From Mesorhizobium sp. WSM3859 (lineage in GTDB: Bacteria > Pseudomonadota > Alphaproteobacteria > Rhizobiales > Rhizobiaceae): a stretch of 64,000 nucleotides of DNA. The DNA lies in contig NZ_NSGG01000002.1 of the NCBI RefSeq assembly GCF_002295065.1, positions 310,001 through 374,000 on the forward strand, in the 5' to 3' direction. Positions within the stretch are counted from its first letter, which is position 1; every line of letters begins with the position of its first letter. The notes below the pieces were generated by a model that had not been told where the DNA came from, did not search any database, and worked only from the letters and a program-made list of their open reading frames with translations. The translations under genes were made by a program, and so were the position numbers. Positions 53,469 to 61,668 of this stretch are shown in pieces.

Positions 53469-53572
53469 GGGGTGTTCCAGGGAATGCCAGCGTCTCACTC
53501 CGCTGGAGCACCCCTCATCCGTCTCGGCGCTTCGCGCCGATCCACCTTCTCCCACAAGGGGGAGAAGGGGGA
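53421..53572. repeat. inverted-repeat element, family A copy 2
   Basis: Same sequence as the element at 25753, with arms CCCCTTCTCCCCTTGTGGGA and the reverse-complementary end at 53572. Its left 50 bases lie inside the glycosylase coding sequence and provide its C-terminus and stop codon. Confidence 0.9.
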
Positions 53573-53627
53573 GCTATAACCTCCCAGGTAATTGAATTGC
53601 GCCGCCCGCCGCCTTACTCATCCGTCC

Positions 53628-54440
53628 ATGACCACATCCGAACCGTCCGCCGGCAGCCTCATCCGCGAATGGCGCACGCGGCGGCGCATGAGCCAGCTCG
53701 ATCTCGCCATGGAGGCCGATATATCGCAGCGGCATCTCTCCTTCGTCGAGAGCGGCCGCGCCCAGCCGTCGCGGGAGATGGTGCTGCATCTGGCAGAGCA
53801 GCTGTCGATCCCGCTGCGTCAACGCAACCAGCTGCTGCTCGCCGCAGGGTTCGCGCCGAGCTTCAGCGAGAGATCGCTCAGTGACGCAACGCTGGCGCCA
53901 GCGATGGCCGCGGTCGAGACCGTGCTCAAGGGCCACGAACCCTTTCCGGCGCTGGCGGTGGACCAGCACTGGAATCTCGTCTCCGCCAATGCCGCGATCG
54001 CCCCGTTCCTCGCCGATATATCCGAGCCGTCCCTGCTCCAGCCGCCGGTCAATGTGCTGCGGCTCAGCCTCCATCCAGGCGGCGTCGCGCCGAGGATCGT
54101 CAATCTAGCCGAGTGGCGCGCGCATCTGCTGGAACGGCTGAAGCACCTGAGCGACGCCACCGGCGATCCGGTGCTGATCGAATTGGAGCGGGAGTTGCGC
54201 GCCTATCCGTCCGGCATGAAAAGCAGCCGCCCGACGCCAGTCGAACCGAGCGGCATCGTGCATCCGCTGCGGCTCGCGCATGGCGATCAGGTGCTGTCCT
54301 TCATCAGCACCATCACCGTGTTCGGCACGCCGCTCGACGTCACGCTGTCGGAACTGGCGATCGAATCCTTTTTCCCGGCCGACGAGCAGACGCGGACAGT
54401 GCTGGTGCGGCTGGCGAAAGAGCGTGCCCCCAACCGGTAG
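53628..54440 (+). CDS. XRE-family regulator with MmyB-like ligand domain
   Basis: 270 residues from MTTSEPSAGSLIREWRTRRR. The helix-turn-helix is MSQLDLAMEADISQRHLSFV with SGRAQPSREMVLHLAEQL; the C-terminal PAS-like MmyB domain has ALAVDQHWNLVSANAAIAPF and LAEWRAHLLERL. Such proteins sense small molecules and regulate neighbouring genes. The convergent neighbour is an EamA transporter. No divergent gene is close. Confidence 0.9.
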   Translation: MTTSEPSAGSLIREWRTRRRMSQLDLAMEADISQRHLSFVESGRAQPSREMVLHLAEQLSIPLRQRNQLLLAAGFAPSFSERSLSDATLAPAMAAVETVLKGHEPFPALAVDQHWNLVSANAAIAPFLADISEPSLLQPPVNVLRLSLHPGGVAPRIVNLAEWRAHLLERLKHLSDATGDPVLIELERELRAYPSGMKSSRPTPVEPSGIVHPLRLAHGDQVLSFISTITVFGTPLDVTLSELAIESFFPADEQTRTVLVRLAKERAPNR

Positions 54441-54444
54441 CGTC

Positions 54445-54615
54445 GGCGGGACAGCACCCCCCTCTGGCCTGCCGGCCATCTCCCCCGCAAGGGGGGAGAT
54501 TGGCAGCTCCCGCGCCTCGCATGTCCTGCACCGTGGGTGGTTGGCGAAAGCAGCGACGACAGCTGATCTCCCCCCTTGCGGGGGAGATGGCCGGCAGGCC
54601 AGAGGGGGGTGTGAC
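54445..54615. repeat. inverted-repeat element, family B copy 3
   Basis: Arms CCCCCCTCTGGCCTGCCGGC and the GCCGGCAGGCCAGAGGGGGG complement are perfect over 20 bases. Inner hairpins CTCCCCCGCAAGGGGGGAG and CTCCCCCCTTGCGGGGGAG flank the centre, as in the copy at 40285. It fills the gap between convergent genes. Confidence 0.9.
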
Positions 54616-54651
54616 GGAACTCAGCCTTTGAAGCTGTCTCTTTGAAACAGC

Positions 54652-55599
54652 TCACCCCTGCGGTGGCGTCGCCGTCCTGGTGCGGGTACGCTCCAAGCCC
54701 AATCGCCGCTCGCGCCAGATGATGAAGATGCCGGCGGCGACCACGATCACGCCGCCGATCAGCGTGTTGAGCGAGGTCACGTCGCCGAAGACGAAATAGC
54801 CGACGACGACGCCGAGGATCATCGAGGTGTATTCGAACGGCGCCACGACGGAAGCCTCGGCATGGCGATAGGCCGCCGTCATCAGGATCTGGCCAAGCCC
54901 GCCGCAGAAGCCGCCAATAACAAGCAGCGCCGCCTGCAGCGGCGTCAGCGCCTGCCAGCCGAAAGGCAGCGTGAACAGCGACAGCACCGAAGCCGTCGAG
55001 GAGAACCATAGAACGATGGTCGCCGTCTTCTCCGTCTGCACCAGATTGCGCACCAGGAGCATGGCGACCGCCGAAATCGCGGCGGCGATCAGCGCGGCCA
55101 AGACGCCGAGCACCTCCTGGTCGTCGAGGCCTTGATCGGAATTGAGCAGCGTCAGTTCGGGCCAAGAGATGACCAGCACGCCGGCAAGACCGATGACGAC
55201 CGCGCTCCAACGATAGACGCGGATCGTCTCGCCGAGGAAGATCGAGGAGAACACGACGACCAGCAGCGGCTGGGCGTAGTTCAGCGTGATCGCCTCGGGA
55301 AGCGGCAATCTGGTCAGAGCGAAGAAGCCGAGCCCCATGGCGCCGACGCCGACAAGGCCGCGCGCGATATGGTTGAACGGCCGCCTGGTCGTGAAGGCGG
55401 TGGCGAGCTCGCCCTTGAAGGCCAGGAAGGCGATGATCGGGAAGATGGCGAAGAAGGACCGGAAGAAGACGATCTGCCCCGCGGGCACGTCGCCGGCCGC
55501 CTTGATGCAGGTCTGCATGCCGACGAAAACCGTCACCGAGACGATCTTTAGTGTGATGCCGCGCAGCGTGCTGTGGCCGACGGCATGATCGACGGTCAT
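54652..55599 (-). CDS. EamA/DMT-family transporter
   Basis: 315 residues from MTVDHAVGHSTLRGITLKIV. Ten hydrophobic segments form two EamA repeats (VTVFVGMQTCIKAAGD in the first, AAAISAVAMLLVRNLVQTEK in the second). It exports or exchanges an unknown metabolite. A GAGG site precedes the ATG. The open frame upstream has no family sequence. Divergent from aminopeptidase N by about 150 bases. Confidence 0.88.
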   Translation of the reverse strand: MTVDHAVGHSTLRGITLKIVSVTVFVGMQTCIKAAGDVPAGQIVFFRSFFAIFPIIAFLAFKGELATAFTTRRPFNHIARGLVGVGAMGLGFFALTRLPLPEAITLNYAQPLLVVVFSSIFLGETIRVYRWSAVVIGLAGVLVISWPELTLLNSDQGLDDQEVLGVLAALIAAAISAVAMLLVRNLVQTEKTATIVLWFSSTASVLSLFTLPFGWQALTPLQAALLVIGGFCGGLGQILMTAAYRHAEASVVAPFEYTSMILGVVVGYFVFGDVTSLNTLIGGVIVVAAGIFIIWRERRLGLERTRTRTATPPQG

Positions 55600-55753
55600 C
55601 TTGCCTCGTAAGGATGATCGGGAAACGAAGCCGCAAATGAGGCCTTTGCGCAGTTTTGTCGAGTGGCGGTTTCGTGTAAAGAGCGCGCACCTCAAAATTC
55701 TTGGACCAGCAAGCCCCGCTGGCCCACCCAAATCGACAGGAAAAGCCCAAGGA

Positions 55754-58399
55754 ATGCGCACCGATACCCGCCATGTCTTCAAGCTCGAAGACTATCGCCC
55801 CAGCGACTATCTCATCCCGAGGACCAGCCTCGACTTCCGCCTGTCGCCGGACGCGACCCATGTCACCGCGCTGCTCACCATCGAGCGGCGCGAGGGCGTC
55901 GCGGCAACGGCGCCGCTGGTGCTCGACGGCGACGGGCTGACGCTGCTCGGCGTTGCGATAGACGGGCAAGCGCTCGCGGCCGGCGACTATGAGGCGACGC
56001 CGGACCGGTTGACGATCCTGAAGCCGCCGGCAGCGCCGCGCTTCGAGCTTCGCCTGGAGACGGAGATCGCGCCTTCGCGCAACGAGGCGCTGATGGGCCT
56101 CTATCGCTCCAACAACGTCTATTGCACGCAATGCGAGGCGGAGGGCTTTCGCCGCATCACCTATTTCCTCGACCGTCCCGACATCCTGTCGGTCTATAGC
56201 GTGCGTATCGAAGCTCCGCACAATGAGGCGCCGCTGCTGCTCTCCAACGGCAATCCCGTCGAACGCGGCGCGCTCGCCAACGGCAGGCATTACGCGGTCT
56301 GGCACGACCCCTTCCCCAAACCCTCCTACCTCTTCGCGCTGGTGGCGGGCGCACTCGGCAAGGTGGCGGACAGCTTCACCACCATGTCCGGCCGCGAGGT
56401 CGAGCTCGGCATCTATGTCGAACCCGGCAAGGAGCGGCTTGCCGGCTACGCGATGGACGCGCTGAAGCGTTCGATGAAGTGGGACGAGGAAGCCTTCGGC
56501 CGCGAATACGATCTCGACGTCTTCAACATCGTCGCCGTGTCGGACTTCAACATGGGGGCGATGGAGAACAAGGGCCTCAACGTCTTCAACGACAAATATG
56601 TGCTGGCCGACGAGGAGACCGCGACGGACGCCGACTTCGCCAATATCGAGGCGATCATCGCGCATGAGTATTTCCACAATTGGACCGGCAACAGAATCAC
56701 TTGCCGCGACTGGTTCCAGCTCTGCCTGAAGGAAGGGCTGACAGTTTACCGCGACCACGAGTTCTCCGCCGATCAGCGCTCGCGAGCGGTGAAGCGCATC
56801 GCCGAAGTGCGCACGCTGCGCGCGCACCAGTTCCCGGAGGACCAGGGGCCGCTGGCGCACCCCGTGCGGCCGCGGCGCTACCGCGAGATCAACAACTTCT
56901 ATACGGCGACCGTCTACGAAAAGGGTTCGGAAGTGGTGCGCATGATCCGCACCATCCTCGGGCCGGAGACCTTCCGTGCCGGGATGGACCTCTATTTCGA
57001 GCGGCATGACGGCCAGGCCGCGACGATCGAGGACTTTCTCAAAGTCTTCGAGGACGTATCGGGCCGCGACCTGGCGCAATTCGCGCTCTGGTATCACCAG
57101 GCCGGCACACCGAACCTGACGGTGAGCTCCACGCACAATGCGGCGGCCAGGGAGTTCACGCTGGAGATCGAGCAGTCGGTGCCGCCGACGCCGTCGGAAA
57201 GCCGCAAACGGCTGATGCATATTCCCCTTGCGTTCGGACTTGTCGGCGCCGACGGCAAGCCTGTCACCTGGGACGCCGTCGAGGGCGCGACGGTGGATGA
57301 CGGCGTCATCCATATCCGCAAGCGCCGGCACACGGTGCGCTTTTCAGGCGTTTCGGAACGGCCTTCGGTGTCGCTCAACCGCGGCTTCTCGGCGCCGATC
57401 ACGCTTTCGGTGCAGCAGAGGGCAGACGACCAGTTCTTCCTCGCGGCGCATGACAGCGACGCCTTCTCGCGCTGGCAGGCGTTCAACACGCTTTTGACCG
57501 ACGCGCTGATCGCGGCCTTCCGCCAGATTCTCGGCGGCAAGGAGCCGATCTTCGCGGCACGGCTGGCCGAGCTTGCCGGCAGGATTGCCGGCGACGAGGG
57601 GCTGGAGCCGGCCTACCGGGCGCTGGCGCTCGCGCTTCCAGGCGAAGCCGACATTGCCCGCGACATCGGCAAGGGCATCGACCCCGACGCCATCTTCGCC
57701 GCGCGCGAGGCGCTGGCACGGGCGATTGCGGAGGCAAACCGCGAGGCCTTCCTGGCGCTCTACGGCAGCCTTGCCGACAAGGGTCCGTTCCTTCCGGACG
57801 CGACGAGCGCCGGACGCAGGGCGCTGCGCAACACCTTGCTCGACTATCTTTCGCTGCTGCCGGAGGGCGCGGGCCTCGCCGCGCGGCACTTCAACGCCGC
57901 CACCAACATGACCGACCGCGCGGCGGCACTTGCCGTGCTGGCGCACCGCCATTCGGGCACGGCCGAGGCCGAAGAGGCGCTGGCAGCCTTCGAGGCCCGC
58001 TATCGCGGCGACGCGCTGGTGCTCGACAAATGGTTCCAGATCCAGGCCGGCGTGCCCGGCGGGCGCACCGTCGACAAGGTGCGCGACCTCATGCGGCATC
58101 CAGCCTTCTCGATCGCCAACCCGAACCGCGTGCGTTCGTTGATCGGCACCTTCTCCAGCGCCAACCAGACCGGCTTCCACCGCGCCGACGGCGAAGGCTA
58201 TCGCCTGTTCGCCGAGACGGTGCTGGAGGTCGAGAAGCGCAATCCGCAAGTGGCGGCGCGGCTGGCGACGGCGCTGCGCTCCTGGCGCTCGCTGGAGCCC
58301 GGACGCCAGGCCAAGGCCAAGCAGGCGCTGCTCGACATGGCCAAGGTCGAGAACCTGTCGGCTGATTTGCGGGATATTGTGGAGCGGACGCTGACGTAG
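55754..58399 (+). CDS. pepN: aminopeptidase N (M1 metallopeptidase)
   Basis: 881 residues. The exopeptidase motif GAMENKGLNVF and zinc site HEYFHNWTGNR with the downstream glutamate in LKEGLTVYRDHEF are intact. The C-terminal helical half (from about residue 550) is the usual PepN-type cap. It removes N-terminal residues from peptides in the cytoplasm. A family-A repeat begins 7 bases after the stop. The open frame continues upstream, but family similarity starts at this ATG. Confidence 0.96.
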   Translation: MRTDTRHVFKLEDYRPSDYLIPRTSLDFRLSPDATHVTALLTIERREGVAATAPLVLDGDGLTLLGVAIDGQALAAGDYEATPDRLTILKPPAAPRFELRLETEIAPSRNEALMGLYRSNNVYCTQCEAEGFRRITYFLDRPDILSVYSVRIEAPHNEAPLLLSNGNPVERGALANGRHYAVWHDPFPKPSYLFALVAGALGKVADSFTTMSGREVELGIYVEPGKERLAGYAMDALKRSMKWDEEAFGREYDLDVFNIVAVSDFNMGAMENKGLNVFNDKYVLADEETATDADFANIEAIIAHEYFHNWTGNRITCRDWFQLCLKEGLTVYRDHEFSADQRSRAVKRIAEVRTLRAHQFPEDQGPLAHPVRPRRYREINNFYTATVYEKGSEVVRMIRTILGPETFRAGMDLYFERHDGQAATIEDFLKVFEDVSGRDLAQFALWYHQAGTPNLTVSSTHNAAAREFTLEIEQSVPPTPSESRKRLMHIPLAFGLVGADGKPVTWDAVEGATVDDGVIHIRKRRHTVRFSGVSERPSVSLNRGFSAPITLSVQQRADDQFFLAAHDSDAFSRWQAFNTLLTDALIAAFRQILGGKEPIFAARLAELAGRIAGDEGLEPAYRALALALPGEADIARDIGKGIDPDAIFAAREALARAIAEANREAFLALYGSLADKGPFLPDATSAGRRALRNTLLDYLSLLPEGAGLAARHFNAATNMTDRAAALAVLAHRHSGTAEAEEALAAFEARYRGDALVLDKWFQIQAGVPGGRTVDKVRDLMRHPAFSIANPNRVRSLIGTFSSANQTGFHRADGEGYRLFAETVLEVEKRNPQVAARLATALRSWRSLEPGRQAKAKQALLDMAKVENLSADLRDIVERTLT

Positions 58400-58405
58400 C
58401 GCTGC

Positions 58406-58555
58406 CTCTCCTCCCCCCCTTGTGGGGGAAGGTGTCGCCGAAGGCGACGGATGAGGGGTGCTCCAGATGCCACGAGCGTCGCACTCCGCTGGAATACCCC
58501 TCATCCGTCTCGGCGCTGCGCGCCGATCCACCTTCTCCCGCAAGGGGAGAAGGGA
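58406..58555. repeat. inverted-repeat element, family A copy 3
   Basis: It resembles the copies at 25753 and 53421, with GTGTCGCCGAAGGCGACGGA and TCATCCGTCTCGGCGCTGCG inside and CTTCTCCCGCAAGGGGAGAA at the end. It occupies half of the 300-base gap between pepN and the kinase gene. Confidence 0.88.
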
Positions 58556-58701
58556 AGGCGAAACGACAAATTTCAATCAACTTTTAATCTTTTTCGCCCG
58601 CGCCTCTGGACAATGCGAATCGGCTTTGATTCTTTAATGGCGATTCGGGCGTGCGGCGTATCCGGGTCATCCAGTATACGGCAGATCGGGGAGTGCCATT
58701 T

Positions 58702-61023
58702 ATGGCCAAGGCGGACGCGTGGGGCGCGCCCGGAGGGAAGGCTTTTGCGCGTCGTAAGGCAAGGAGCGATGGACTTGCCGGCAATACGCGCCTGATCGCC
58801 GAACCCACCTATCAGCGGCTCTTGGCCGCCGAGCCGTTTCTGCGCCGATCGATCCCGGCGCTGATCGTTATTTTCCTCATCGTCATCGCGGCGCTGCGCT
58901 TCCTGTCACTGATGAACGAGCATGACGAGATCGAGCGCGACGCCAAGGCGGTGCTGGCGCTGGCCGCCGGCCAGATGGCGCAGGCGATCACGGCGGACCC
59001 CAACGCTGCGGGCGCCAACGCCATCAGCCTGCTGGAAAACACCAGCCGCCAGGGCGCCATGAGCCGCGCCCATGTGCTCGCGATCACCGATGCCAACTTC
59101 AAGGTCATTGCCGTCTCGCCGTTGTCGACGGGTTGGCAGGGCCGCACGCTGGACAGTGTGGTGTTGGGCGGCCAGCCGCTGTTCATGTTCGGCGACCGCG
59201 CCGGCGTGATGGATGTCAGCATCTCAGGACAGGACTGGTTTGCCGCCGTCAGCCTCAGCGGCGATCGCAAGCACGCGGCCGCCGTGCTGGTGCCGCAGGG
59301 GGCGGTGTTCGACAGCTGGCGCAAATCGATGTCGCTGAACGTCACGCTGTTCGTGCTCACGGCCGGCGTGCTGATCGTCATCCTCTACGCCTATTTCGGC
59401 CAGGCGGCGCGCGCCCAGGCGGCGGACCGCATCTATCTCGAGGCGCATCAGCGCATCGACATGGCGCTGGTGCGCGGTCGCTGCGGGCTGTGGGACTGGG
59501 ACATGGTGCGCGGCAAGATGTACTGGTCGCGCTCGATGTACGACATGCTGGGCTATGAACCCTGCGACGCGATGCTGTCCTTCGGAGAGGTCGACGAGAT
59601 CATCCACCCCGAGGATGGCGACCTGTTCGAACTCGCCAACCGCATCGTCGAACGCGAGATCGATCATATCGACCAGGTCTTCCGCATGCGCCATGCCGAC
59701 GGACAATGGGTGTGGATGCGGGCCCGCGCGCAGGTGATCGACCCGGAAGCGCCGGAGATCCAGCTGATCGGCATCGCCGTCGACGTCACCGAACAGCGGC
59801 ACCTGGCGCTGCGTTCGGAAGCGGCCGACATGCGGCTGAGGACCGCGATCGAGAACATCAACGAATCCTTCGTGCTGTGGGATGCCTCCGAGCGGCTGAT
59901 CATGTGCAATTCGAAGTTCCAGAAGGACAATGGGCTGTCGGACCGCGATGTCGTGCCGGGCGTAGGTCGCGACGCGCTCGAGGAGCGGATGCTGGCCTTC
60001 GCCTCGGAGCGCAGGCTTGCCAACGCCAACGGACCGCATGGCGGCGTCACCCTGGAGCGCCAGCTTGCCGACGGGCGCTGGCTGCAGGTCAACGAGCTCA
60101 GGACCCGCGACGGCGGCATCGTCTCGGTCGGCTCCGACATCACCCAGATCAAGCTGCATCAGGAGAAGCTGGTCGACAGCGAGCGCCGGCTGATGGCGAC
60201 GATCCACGATCTCAGCCTCGCCCGCCGCGCCGAGGAGGAACGCTCCAGCGAACTGGTCGAGCTCAACCGCAAATACATGAAGGAAACCGAGCGTGCCGAG
60301 GCGGCGAACCGCGCCAAATCGGAGTTTCTCGCCAATATGTCGCATGAGCTGCGCACGCCGCTCAACGCCATCATCGGCTTCTCCGAACTGATGCAGCAGG
60401 GTCTGTTCGGGCCGCTCGGCTCCGAGCGCTACGAGGAGTACGCGACCGACATCAACGGCAGCGGCAAATACCTGCTCGGCGTCATCAACGATATCCTCGA
60501 CATGTCGAAGATCGAGGCGGGCCAGTTCTCGCTCGATCGCGAGGAGATCGACCTCTGCCCGCTGATCAGGGAAACGGTGCGGGTGATCTCGCTGCAGGCG
60601 GCGGAAAAGTCGATCAATGTCGAGACGCGCATCGCCGACACGATGCGGGTCTATGCCGACCGCCGCGCCATCAAGCAGATCGCCATCAACCTGCTCTCCA
60701 ACGCGGTGAAATTCACTGGACAGGGCGGCAAGATCACGGTCAGGGCGCGCAACACGTCGGGCGCGCTGCTGCTCACCATCGAGGACAATGGCTGCGGCAT
60801 TCCCAAGCAGGCGCTGAGCAAGCTCGGCCGGCCGTTCGAGCAGGTGCAGAACCAGTTCTCCAAGAACCACACCGGCTCGGGCCTCGGCCTCGCCATCTCG
60901 CGCTCGCTGGCCGAGCTGCAGGGCGGCGCATTGAAGATCCGCTCGACCGAAGGCGTCGGCACGATCGTGTCGGTGCGCATCCCGCTGAAGAAGGCGCCGA
61001 CCGCGGTGAAGGCGGCGGCTTAG
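58702..61023 (+). CDS. PAS-domain membrane sensor histidine kinase (DivJ/PleC-type)
   Basis: 773 residues. Two membrane segments at about 50-70 and 216-234 bracket a periplasmic domain; PAS domains follow at about 250-375 (GLWDWDMVRGKMYWSRSMYD) and 385-490, then a coiled coil. The phospho-acceptor histidine is in MSHELRTPLNAIIGFSE near 546, with FGPLGSERYEEYATDI and NDILDMSKIEAG typical of DivJ/PleC/PdhS kinases that act on DivK. The HATPase has DNGCGIP and GSGLGLAISRSLAEL. It may be the CbrA-type cell-cycle kinase of rhizobia (inference). GGGGAG lies 9 bases before the ATG. Confidence 0.9.
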   Translation: MAKADAWGAPGGKAFARRKARSDGLAGNTRLIAEPTYQRLLAAEPFLRRSIPALIVIFLIVIAALRFLSLMNEHDEIERDAKAVLALAAGQMAQAITADPNAAGANAISLLENTSRQGAMSRAHVLAITDANFKVIAVSPLSTGWQGRTLDSVVLGGQPLFMFGDRAGVMDVSISGQDWFAAVSLSGDRKHAAAVLVPQGAVFDSWRKSMSLNVTLFVLTAGVLIVILYAYFGQAARAQAADRIYLEAHQRIDMALVRGRCGLWDWDMVRGKMYWSRSMYDMLGYEPCDAMLSFGEVDEIIHPEDGDLFELANRIVEREIDHIDQVFRMRHADGQWVWMRARAQVIDPEAPEIQLIGIAVDVTEQRHLALRSEAADMRLRTAIENINESFVLWDASERLIMCNSKFQKDNGLSDRDVVPGVGRDALEERMLAFASERRLANANGPHGGVTLERQLADGRWLQVNELRTRDGGIVSVGSDITQIKLHQEKLVDSERRLMATIHDLSLARRAEEERSSELVELNRKYMKETERAEAANRAKSEFLANMSHELRTPLNAIIGFSELMQQGLFGPLGSERYEEYATDINGSGKYLLGVINDILDMSKIEAGQFSLDREEIDLCPLIRETVRVISLQAAEKSINVETRIADTMRVYADRRAIKQIAINLLSNAVKFTGQGGKITVRARNTSGALLLTIEDNGCGIPKQALSKLGRPFEQVQNQFSKNHTGSGLGLAISRSLAELQGGALKIRSTEGVGTIVSVRIPLKKAPTAVKAAA

Positions 61024-61182
61024 GCCAGACCCGTTTCACCCGCTGTGCTGCCCAAAACAGGAGAAAACGTCCGCTCCTGGTTTATCGCAGAATTGCTAAT
61101 ATTACGATTGACTCAGCCGGCTTGCCCCCCGCCGGTCAGGCCCGGCGGTCGATCGAACCCACCCCAACGGACTGTCGGGTCG

Positions 61183-61425
61183 CTAAACTGAGCCAGTGGG
61201 GTTTAGATCGTTTACGGCCGCCGGCGGCGGGCTTGCCTCGGCGCCTTTCGATGCCCGTCTATAGACCAAGGCGACGACGAGACCGAAATATCCGACCTGC
61301 AGAATGACCATGGCCAGCATTGCCCATCCGAGCGCCGCCCAGACGGAACCAGTTTCTATGCCAGCCCAGACCGCCACCATGAATGACGCTGCAAACATGC
61401 CCACCAAGAATTTTCGAAGATCCAT
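61183..61425 (-). CDS. ExoX-like small membrane protein (exopolysaccharide repressor family)
   Basis: 80 residues with two membrane segments (FLVGMFAASFMVAVWAGIE and WAMLAMVILQVGYFGLVVAL) and a disordered tail ending in NDLNPTGSV. The ILQVGYFGLVVALVY stretch resembles ExoX/Psi-type proteins, which inhibit exopolysaccharide synthesis at the membrane in rhizobia. No exo genes are next to it, so the match is by sequence character only. Confidence 0.65.
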   Translation of the reverse strand: MDLRKFLVGMFAASFMVAVWAGIETGSVWAALGWAMLAMVILQVGYFGLVVALVYRRASKGAEASPPPAAVNDLNPTGSV

Positions 61426-61668
61426 AGTTGCCCAGCGCCCCAGGTTTTGGCGATTTGGGGGGCTTCAAGTCAGCCGTCGAAAGAACCCGCCGCTCCATTT
61501 GCGAAGCGGCGAGGCCCCCCTTCGTCGGGGTGAATTGACTCCCCGGCATTGCTGACAGTGCAATTGCGATGCCAGACCCATTGACCCATTACGGGACACC
61601 TCTGCCAATGGCGCAAGACCGGATCGCCGATTAATATTAACTGTGGCTAATGTGACACCCGGGGAATC

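Noticed and set aside
54287-57331. 1014-residue open frame on the minus strand
   Set aside because: It crosses pepN, the EamA gene, a repeat and part of the XRE gene in antisense; composition is Arg/Ala/His-rich without motifs.
25753-58555. CRISPR array
   Set aside because: The repeats are 100-180 bases, inverted and scattered singly; no short direct repeats with regular spacers were seen.
59224-60870. 548-residue frame opposite the sensor kinase
   Set aside because: It is a shadow; the plus strand carries the H-box and ATPase motifs.
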